A stretch of 64,000 bases of DNA from positions 14,031,001-14,095,000 of the forward strand of contig CM069596.1 in NCBI GenBank assembly GCA_035771175.1, given 5' to 3'. Source of the DNA: Paratinospora sagittata. Taxonomy: Eukaryota > Streptophyta > Magnoliopsida > Ranunculales > Menispermaceae. A model generated the notes under the pieces. That model worked only from the letters and a program-made list of their open reading frames with translations, did no database searches and was not told the origin of the DNA. Positions 57,054-64,000 of this stretch are shown here, piece after piece. The translations under genes were made by a program, and so were the position numbers. How positions within the stretch are numbered: the first letter of the stretch is position 1; each line of letters opens with the position of its first letter.

Positions 57054-58600
57054 ATGTCAAGTGAAGGAACGACTTCCAGTAGTCTGGAACAAATTTCCAC
57101 CAGACTTACGAAAGTTTTCAAACGGGAGGTTATAATTATGAGGAGTATTGACAATAGCGATCTCCGCCTCCGTACTATCCTTCACGACAAACTCGCTGAG
57201 TTGGAATGATTAAATATAACAATGATGGTTATGTCTCCTTCAGCTTGATGAAGTCTTTTTATGAGGCTATGAATTGCGTGGGGCTTCAGGAGGATGGCAT
57301 CAGCCCTATCTTGGAGACAATGATAAAGGGATCAAAAATCACCATCAACGTCGAAATTATTTCACGACTTATGGATATCCCAATTGGAGACAAAATCATT
57401 GATCCACACGAACCCCAGGCTGCATAGATCGCCGAGTCCAAAGAACATTTGTTCAATTTTGTCACCAACAAGTCGTAAACCCAATTGACGTACGCCAACC
57501 TCCTAAATAATTGCCTTAAACCACCTCTTGTCGGCCTTGGGAAGATTGTGGTTGACAATATTTTGTAGGAAAAGGTGACTAGAGGTACTATGTCAAGACT
57601 GCAACTTCTTGTGATATACTGCTTGGAGAAGGGAATTAAAGTTTTCTTACCTCATATCATCATCTAGGAAATGTTGCGGGTGATGCAAAACCCTTCGAAA
57701 AATGAGCTCCTCGGCTACGGAGTCTTGATCATGAGGATGATATGGGAGGCAAATGTCAATACATTTGATAAATTTTTGAAACAGATCACTAATGTTGTTA
57801 CTGCGTCTTCCATCTCCAAGACTTTCATCTCAAGGGGAGGGGTGACTGACGAAGAAATTTTTGGCGCGACTTCCAGGGGAAATAGCGGAAGAACTAGAGA
57901 TATCAATGGACATTGTCAATGAAAAAGTCGGCGCAAGATTCCAATTAGGGAAGCACCAGTTAATGAACCAAACCAGAACACAACAACAAACCCAGCCCTG
58001 AATAATGATCAAACCAATCATCTATTCTTCGAGGATGATCTTTTTGGCAACCTGGGTCAACCACAGAGTTCTGGCGAATCCACCTTCCTGGAACCTCCAA
58101 ATCCAAGGCAATACAACGTACCAAAGGTTTCCAACTCCTGAGGTACCATCTCATGCAGTTCCATAAGTTCCTGTGAACCAACCGCAGCAAAATTGGATGA
58201 CACCAAACTTTGGAAGACTGGACATCCCAATGAGTCCACTATTTCAAAATGTTCTGATTCAAGCATATCCAACCGTCTAAGAAGTCCCAATTAGGGAGTC
58301 TTCATATAATCAAACTAATTACCCTCCACCTATGAGTCAACCATACAGCCAACATTTTCCACCAATGCCTACAGTCTATGGTGACCTATGGGACAGACAA
58401 CCTACCAACCACCAATTGGACAACTGAAAAGTCCATTTGACCAGTTAAATGTGATTGTGTCTAGTCTTGCTCGGATGCATAAGACTAAGAATGCTTTGAT
58501 AACATGTGTGAAAGACATAGTAGAAAAGTGAACATCTTCTCAACGTTCTTCTGGTAGTCGTTCTGTAACTAGCAGGAGATCTAGGCGGAGTAATAGGTAG
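57054..58600 (+). pseudogene. Extra ORF upstream of gag, transposon-protein-like
   Basis: The frame starts MSSEGTTSSSLEQISTRLTK. It shifts at 57206 to a frame with DGYVSFSLMKSFYEAMNC, a beta-strand-like ITINVEIISRLMDIPIGD, then after stops LTYANLLNNCLKPPLVGL, SRLQLLVIYCLEKGIKVFL and NELLGYGVLIMRMI (57671-57922), and ends in an Asn/Gln/Pro/Ser-rich tail with a final RRSRRSNR (58575-58600). The central layout resembles the domain of the ORF at 18749 (FILWCMHSH, VIINHI, ALPYGALVTLL), which I associate with the putative plant transposon protein family. Total about 510 codons with at least five stops and shifts. Position between PBS and gag, sense strand, recalls ORF1 of Ogre elements, but this element has a chromodomain. 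Function unknown; family assignment is weak. Confidence 0.5.
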
Positions 58601-59375
58601 GAAAATTAGAGAAATTACTGGCATTGTAACTTTTTATTTTTTTTTTATATAAATGAAATGTTTGTTTGAGACTAAGTTTGGTGGGCCGACTTACAACCAT
58701 TCTTTCTTTTGTATCACTAACTTTGGAGTGGTATGGGACACAACAAAATTGGAAGATACTAAATAAAATTTGGAAGTAAAAAAAAAACCCACGACCTTGT
58801 GTGAAAAGAAACATTTGGGAAAAGTTGTATTACTAACATTATCACTAAGTTTACACCGTATGAGATGAGTAAATTTAGATGATACTATTAGTGAACTTCT
58901 CTTCAACCGATGTTTTATAGAGACCGTTTTCATACAACTTAACTTGGTTGAAACCCTTATTACCAAATTCTTATGGTATAAGACACACGAATTTGGATAA
59001 TAGTCGAAAAGACTAAGCGAAAGAGTTTGAATACATAAGATTGCGATAGAATGTTAGATTAGAATATTTACCAAGGATAGTCTTAGAATTTCTATGACTC
59101 GTAAATATATATGTATGTTCACAAAAACCAGAACCAAAACATTTGAAATACTTGCAAAGTTTTTATATAAACATTCTAACCTTGTTTTACACCATGGCCA
59201 AACATACGAGGCACATAAGATTCTTTGATTCCTCATCAAAAAACTTACACCATACTTAGAAAAATAAGTGGTTTTATATTGCAGTACTCTCGAACTTATT
59301 GCTGAAAATATCATAACATTATACTTGGCTACAGTTCCTAAATCATGGTTTTATTTTCTCCTTGCTAGTGAGAAA
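58601..59375 (+). other. Non-coding spacer between extra ORF and gag
   Basis: No supported gene. A T-rich part with TTTATATAAATGAAATG at about 58645 could act as a promoter or polyadenylation region; minus ORFs here (58581-59314) show no known domain. Confidence 0.5.
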
Positions 59376-60560
59376 ATGCAAACTAGGAAGAGAGGGAGGT
59401 CACGCATAGTTCGTCCAACAGAGGAGGCACCTCCTGTAGTTCAAAATCAGGAACCGCCGCCTCCGAGGATAGAGCAGGCCACACATGACACTGCCACTAC
59501 GTCTGGGCAAGCAGTGCCACCTCAACCCACATCTTTTGTCATGCATTCGAGTATGGAAGTCTTTTGTGCCAGATTTATGGAGGAGATGAAGGTAACTATT
59601 CAGACGGTCGTTCGTTAGACCGCGACCAACCAAGTAGTTACTGTACAAGCACCTGTACGATCTGGGTCGGAGAGCCAAACCAACCAGATCACAAAGTACA
59701 AGAGGCTACAACCTCTTACTTTTGCTGGCACGATTGATGTGGAGGAGGCGCATAAATGGCTTGATGAGTCAAAGAAGGCTCTCGAGGCGATGAGAGTCGA
59801 AAAGGGTCGAAAGATTCCACTTGCGTCGTACCAACTTGTTGGTAGAGCAAATGCATGGTGGATAATAGTGAAAGAAGACCCGGTGACTAATGTAGGAGAC
59901 ATAACTTGGCAGCAGTTCGAGTCATTGTTCATCAATGAGTACTTCCCCGGCGCTGTGAAGAGGCAGAAGCGCCAGGAGTTTGTCAGGCTATACCAGGGCA
60001 GCATGACAGTCAAAGAGTATGCTGTCAGGTTCAAAGAATTATCGGTCTACTCTCTCTCAACCATCTCAACGGAGCAAGATAAGACCGAGAAATTCTACAA
60101 CGGCTTTGTCCTGACATCCGACAAGCCCTGTCGATCTTGGATCTCAAGATTTACAGGGAGGTCGTTGACAAGGCCATGAGCTTTGAGCAAGAAAAGATTG
60201 AACAGGAACAGAAAATGAATTAGGAAAAATGGCCTACAATGTTTTCCCAACAGGGCTCGCAACAGGACAACAAAATGAAGCCCTAATATAATCAAAACCC
60301 AGCCCTCCCAGCCCCTGCTCAGAAGAATGAGGCCACGGCACCTCCAGCTGAACAGACCTGGTCATCAGGATTTTCGCAATCATGGCCGAGGAGGTCGTAA
60401 TGGAAGGGGTGGCCGCCAAAATGATAATAGTAGGGGTGGTGGTCAGCACCACAATCAGCATGGCCATCAGAGCAACAGGCGACGCAGTAGCAAAGGCTGA
60501 CTTATTGCAACTGTTGCCAACAAGGTCATTTTAAGAAATGTCTGCCCTCACCCTTAGCAA
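59376..60560 (+). pseudogene. gag: gag of the 55-64 kb chromovirus
   Basis: Start at ATG 59376 (MQTRKRGRSRIVRP), a basic then Pro-rich N terminus. After a TAG at 59616, which probably replaced CAG, the same frame continues through KYKRLQPLTFAGTIDVEEAH, RKIPLASYQLVGRANAWW, FESLFINEYFPGAVKRQKRQ and SMTVKEYAVRFKELS, the full retrotrans_gag capsid domain. A frameshift near 60110 disrupts the end of capsid. The Gln-rich linker and a Gly/Arg-rich stretch precede a zinc knuckle at about 60508-60545 whose spacing (C-X2-C-X3-H-X3-C) is shorter than the normal C-X2-C-X4-H-X4-C. Closest relative in the window is the minus-strand gag at 37850-38803. Confidence 0.92.
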
Positions 60561-61150
60561 TCGCAACAACTTATTTCTGTTGTTCCAATCCAACAAGCCC
60601 TACCTGCTGCTAATGCCCAACCCAGGCAGAACCAACAGAACCAAGGGCAACGGAACCAGGACAGAGCGTTTGCTATAGCTCGACAACCCCTCCCAGACAA
60701 TAATGTAGTCGAAGGTACATTTCTCTTGTTCAATACAATGGTGCATGTCTAGTTCGATTCGGGTGTTACGCATTCTTATATATCTTCTGCATTGGTAAGG
60801 CATTTAGGGCTGCATCCTGAACCCACAAACATCACAATCCATGTCACATCACCATTAGAATCTGGTACTGACGTGAATTTGCAGTGTTCTCGTTGTGAGC
60901 TTCGAATGTCAGAACAGATAATACATGCAGATCTCTTTGTGATGGACATTAAAGACTTCAACATCATCCTCAGCATGGACTGACTCACACCACTAAATGC
61001 AAAGATCGATTGTATGAAGAAGCAAGTTCAGTTAACATTGTCTACTAGGGAGTTTGTCAAGATTCAGGGAACGAGGAAATGGATACACAACTCGACTGTT
61101 GCACTTCTCATGGAACAGCTTCGAGCTCTGTCCCTTGGTGAACCTACGAA
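60561..61150 (+). pseudogene. pol: Protease region of the RT-less pol
   Basis: The catalytic Asp-Ser-Gly is intact at 60756-60764 (FDSGVTHSYISS), unlike the other two proteases in the window. A TAG three bases upstream of this FDSG stretch and one after LSMD (60981) interrupt the frame. DLFVMDIKDFNIILSMD is the conserved end of the domain, followed by a linker to LSLGEPTN. The next residues should be the RT of about 250 residues; instead the frame jumps at AACCTACGAACCT (61141-61153) to the last segment before RNase H. Confidence 0.85.
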
Positions 61151-61726
61151 CCTATGACCAAGCTCACTCGGAAGGACATTCTATTCATCTGGAATCCTGC
61201 TTGTGAATCGTCATTTCAGGAATTGAAGAAGCGCGTCACTACAACACCAATACTAATCACTCCACGAAATGGAGTTGGGTTTTCACTATACATCGACGCA
61301 TCCCTCCAAGGCTTAGGTGCAGTACTAATGCAAGAAGGCCAAGTTGTTGCATATGCTTCGAGGCAACTGAAGATTCATGAGGATAATTACCCAAAGCATG
61401 ACTTGGAACTTGCAGTTGTCGTATTCGCACCGAAGTTATGGTGTCATTACCTATGCGGTGAACGACTTGAGGTCTTCTCGGATCACAAGGGTCTTAAGTA
61501 CATCTACACTCAGAGAAACCTAAACCTCTGCCAAAGACGATGGTTGGAATTCTTGAAAGATTATGACTTTTACTTCCAGTACCATCCCGGTAAGGCCAAT
61601 ATTGTAGCTGATGCCCTGAGTAGAAAATCTTATGTTGCTTGCACTCTTAACTTCGAGACGAGGAAGTTGGCTACAAAGATGGAAAATTTTAACCTACAAC
61701 TGATTGAGAAGGCAGGAAGATCATGA
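61151..61726 (+). pseudogene. pol: Intact RNase H following an RT deletion
   Basis: A clean 190-codon frame from ATG 61154: [68 protein letters not shown] and [12 protein letters not shown]. Catalytic acidic residues (Asp in YIDAS, Glu in HDLEL, Asp in SDHKG, Asp in ADALS) are all present. MTKLTRKD normally lies just after the RT thumb, so the deletion removed RT exactly back to the short direct repeat AACCT. The frame stops at 61726 in the linker to integrase. Confidence 0.92.
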
Positions 61727-63084
61727 TTTTCTCAATTATCAGCCAACTCTGAGTTAGTTCGAAAGATTTCAGCATCTCAGGTCAACGACCCTATGTTAAT
61801 GGAGAAACGAGAACTTCTACTCAGCGGACTGGACCTTCCTCACTAGTCGGTCTCTGAGATTTGGAAAGAAGTGCTCACTGAAATGCACTGTTCGAGGTTC
61901 ACTATTTATCCTGGGGGAAACAAGATGTACAAGGATGTCAAGCGACAATTCTGATTTTCTGGAATGAAAAAGGCGATTGCAGACTTCGTTACTCGATGTC
62001 TCGTTTGCCAGCAAGTAAAGGCAAAATGCAGATTTCCCTATGGACTTCTCCAGCCATTACCTATTAGAGAATGGAAGTCGGAGAACATTGCAATGTATTT
62101 TGTTATAGCCTTGCCTCAAAATAATAAAGGGCAAGATGCAATCTAGGTTATCATTGATAAACTTACAAAGTATGCACACTTTTTACCAATAAAGTTCACG
62201 GATAACCTTGTCAAGCTTGCCGAATTGTATGAAAGAGATAACCTTGTCAAGCTTGATCGTCTCTGATCGAGACCCTCGATTGACATCAAAGTTTTGGCAA
62301 AGCTTGCAGAATAGAATGGACTCCAGGATCACCATGAGCACAACCTTTCACCCTCAGACTGATGGGCAGTCAAAGCCTCTTATCCAGATCTTGGAGGACA
62401 TGTTACGTTGTTGCATTTTGGATTTTCATGACGGATGGGCAAAACACTTATATTTGGCTGAGTTTGCATACAATAATAGCTACCAAACCAGTATCGGCAT
62501 GGCACCGTACGAGGCTCTCTATGGTCCCCTTGCAGATCTCTTGTATGCTGGTTAGATATGGCAGATCGACCGCAGTTGGGGCTTGAACTAATTCAAGAGA
62601 CTTCTGAGAAGATCACACTAGTAACGGAGCAACTTCGTGTTGCACAAAGTCACCAGAAGAGCTGTGCTGACAAGCGGAGACAACTTCTAGAATTTGACAA
62701 AGGAGACTTGGTTTTTCTAAAAATTCAACTTACAAGAGGTGTCAAACCCTTTGGGATCAAAAGAAAGCTCTCCTCACAGTATATCGGTCCATTTCAGATC
62801 ATTGAACGTATTAGAAAACTAGCTTTTTCACATATCCATGCTTCGAAAGTATCGTCCTAATCCTTCGCATATCATCCCTCTGGTCGAGGTTCGGGTTGAA
62901 GAAGGAAATAAGTATCAAGAAAGAGCGATACAGATTCTGGATAAAAAAAACTCAATAATTAAGGTGACGTAGCATGCCATTTGTTAAGGTGCTCTGGGAT
63001 CACCACGGAGTAGCGGAAGCAACTTGGGAACTAGAAGAAACAATTAAACTGAAATACCCTGAATTATTTTCTAGTAATAATTGA
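61727..63084 (+). pseudogene. pol: Integrase with lost active site, and chromodomain
   Basis: The zinc module has IYPGG for the usual IHPGG, while RCLVCQQVK keeps both Cys. The first catalytic Asp is Tyr (codon 62096-62098, MYFVI), the second Asp is present (62265), and the catalytic Glu is Lys (62373-62375, GQSKPL) at correct spacing, so two of three catalytic residues are gone. A 36-base tandem duplication (GATAACCTTGTCAAGCTTG at about 62201 and 62237) shifts the frame. YLAEFAYNNSYQTSIGMAPY, GPFQIIERIR and a chromodomain (62974-63084: VKVLWDHHGVAEATWELEE) follow. The chromodomain, which steers integration to marked chromatin, has no internal stop. Confidence 0.92.
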
Positions 63085-63178
63085 TGAAGTGATACATTGT
63101 ACTTTTCACTTATCAATAAAATGATGGAACTTTGTTTACAATATCTTAATATATTCTTTCATTTAAATAACTATGCAG

Positions 63179-63681
63179 ATGTCTGAAAATAATACCAATG
63201 GAGTTAATGATGCACACACGCAACGACGTCTTTGGCAACCTGTGACGACTCCTTCAGGGTCTGAGTCAAGCCACAACTACTTTGCATCACCAACTTGATC
63301 ACTCCACAGACAACGATCCTTATCGCAATAGCGTGCATGGATTTTTCGTAACAATTTTGCCCGAAACAATCCTGGCAAGATCTCATACCAAAATTGTCAG
63401 GGGGCCGGATTCCGGCAACAACACGAAAAAGCATTCCGCCTCTCAACGTACCTCCCTTGAAACACTGCAACTTGCAAAGTCCTACGCCACCAACTGTGAG
63501 ACAAATGTTAGAACCTTCTGAGGACGAATCCGACTCCATTTGCTCTTCATTGTTTGATGATATAGAGGATTCCACCGGCCACAATGCTATTCAGTGGCCT
63601 TACAGGCACTACCATGATCTTTCGAGTAATGACGACGACGGTGAATCCCACGCAGACAACAATCAGCACTACACAGACTGA
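63179..63681 (+). pseudogene. Small extra ORF between integrase and 3' LTR
   Basis: ATG 63179 begins MSENNTNGVNDAHTQRRLW and stops at TGA 63296. The following sequence continues in other frames to an acidic C-terminal frame (63394-63681) with EPSEDESDSICSSLFDDIED and NDDDGESHADNNQHYTD, ending 20 bases before the polypurine tract. If joined by frameshifts it would be a ~165-residue acidic protein. I do not recognise it. The low-complexity acidic tail could be chance, but the position directly after the chromodomain and a clear start suggest a remnant of a genuine element ORF. Confidence 0.4.
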
Positions 63682-63700
63682 ATTTTGAGGGCGAAATCCT

Positions 63701-63716
63701 TTTAAGGGGAGTAGAG
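63701..63716 (+). promoter_or_regulatory. Polypurine tract of the 55-64 kb element
   Basis: TTTAAGGGGAGTAGAG, preceded by TTTTGAGGGCGAAATCC, directly adjoins the 3' LTR. It primes plus-strand DNA synthesis. The TTTGAGG-GAAATCC context is the chromovirus form seen also at 18060 and 27950. Confidence 0.85.
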
Positions 63717-64000
63717 TGTAATACCTTAGGTTTGCACAAATATATATATATATATATATATTTGAACTTTGGGCACCTTTTTGGCTATAAAAAGCCCCCC
63801 CCCTTTTGGTATTTTCACACAAAATCCTCTATTCTCTCTTGCACCTTGTTGGTTCTACACTCTCCTTGAGTTTTTTTGTCTTCTCTTTTGAGACTCTCTC
63901 GCGGTGCAACGCGGTTCTGCTCGGGAGAAGGCGTCAATGCTAGAAGAAAGGATTACCTGAAGGTGGGGAACGAAACATAGGTTTGTGTGTCTTATGACTT
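63717..64000 (+). mobile_element. 3' LTR start, cut by window edge
   Basis: TGTAATACCTTAGGTTTGCAC parallels the 5' LTR at 55098. It has an (AT)n run at about 63743-63761 where the 5' copy has A-rich sequence, a C9 run, and the same TATA box. About 284 of an expected 1364 bases are in the window; the flanking TSD (GAACC expected from 55093-55097) should lie beyond it. Confidence 0.92.

Noticed and set aside
59615..60034. 139-codon minus-strand ORF
   Set aside because: Antisense shadow of the retrotrans_gag domain at 59376-60560.

Overview
The window looks like repeat-dense intergenic DNA from a large flowering-plant genome, probably a eudicot. It is AT-rich, and I found no host protein-coding gene, rRNA or tRNA gene. 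Nearly everything I can name is a retrotransposon or a fragment of one. Two families dominate: Ty3/gypsy chromoviruses of the Tekay/Del type (LTRs starting TGTAA-C/T-ACC or similar and ending GTGACA, tRNA-iMet primer sites, pol ending in a chromodomain) and Ty1/copia elements of Sirevirus type (LTRs starting TGTTG with TTTTGATGATTACAAAC just inside, ending in an ATTCACCCCC block and CCAACA, with an env-like ORF). Every coding region is broken by stops or frameshifts.

Layout. 1-7049: an old minus-strand LTR-like background with a (CA)32 microsatellite, split by a solo Sirevirus-type LTR (1466-3207, TSD AAACA) and a solo gypsy LTR (3731-6078, TSD CACAC). 7050-10218: chromovirus 5' LTR, primer site and decayed gag. 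10219-15164: a Sirevirus-type LTR split by a gypsy LTR-PBS-gag stub (10767-14139). 15165-18345: decayed chromovirus pol (RT, RNase H, integrase, chromodomain) and the start of its 3' LTR. 18346-29553: the 3' part of a Sirevirus (env-like ORF, polypurine tracts, 3' LTR) whose LTR is split by a chromovirus (21912-29518); that element's own 3' LTR carries a tRNA-type SINE. 29728-42830: two plus-strand LINE fragments (an ORF1 DUF4283-like piece and an ORF2 endonuclease) separated by about 12 kb of nested LTR elements, including a minus-strand gypsy element (about 35.1-41.9 kb) that holds a solo Sirevirus LTR (35365-37351, TSD ATTAT). 44483-55097: a stack of LTRs inside LTRs, with solo LTRs at 45444-48236, 48958-54115 (TSD TAGGA) and 49757-50620 (TSD GGTTC). 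55098-64000: a chromodomain-bearing gypsy element running off the right edge. It has an extra ORF before gag and another after integrase, and it lacks the reverse transcriptase.

The genes do not form a host pathway. Each set is the gag-pol apparatus of a separate, now defective element. The points most worth following are: (1) a chromovirus flanked by two extra ORFs, the first resembling the protein carried by the Sirevirus at 18.7-20.7 kb; (2) two elements whose pol has lost RT but keeps protease and RNase H; (3) a candidate intron at matching positions inside several chromovirus LTRs; (4) CpG-bearing palindrome arrays of different sequence but the same design in LTRs of both superfamilies; (5) a SINE with a 21-bp target-site duplication. 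Family names are by motif recognition without database searches.
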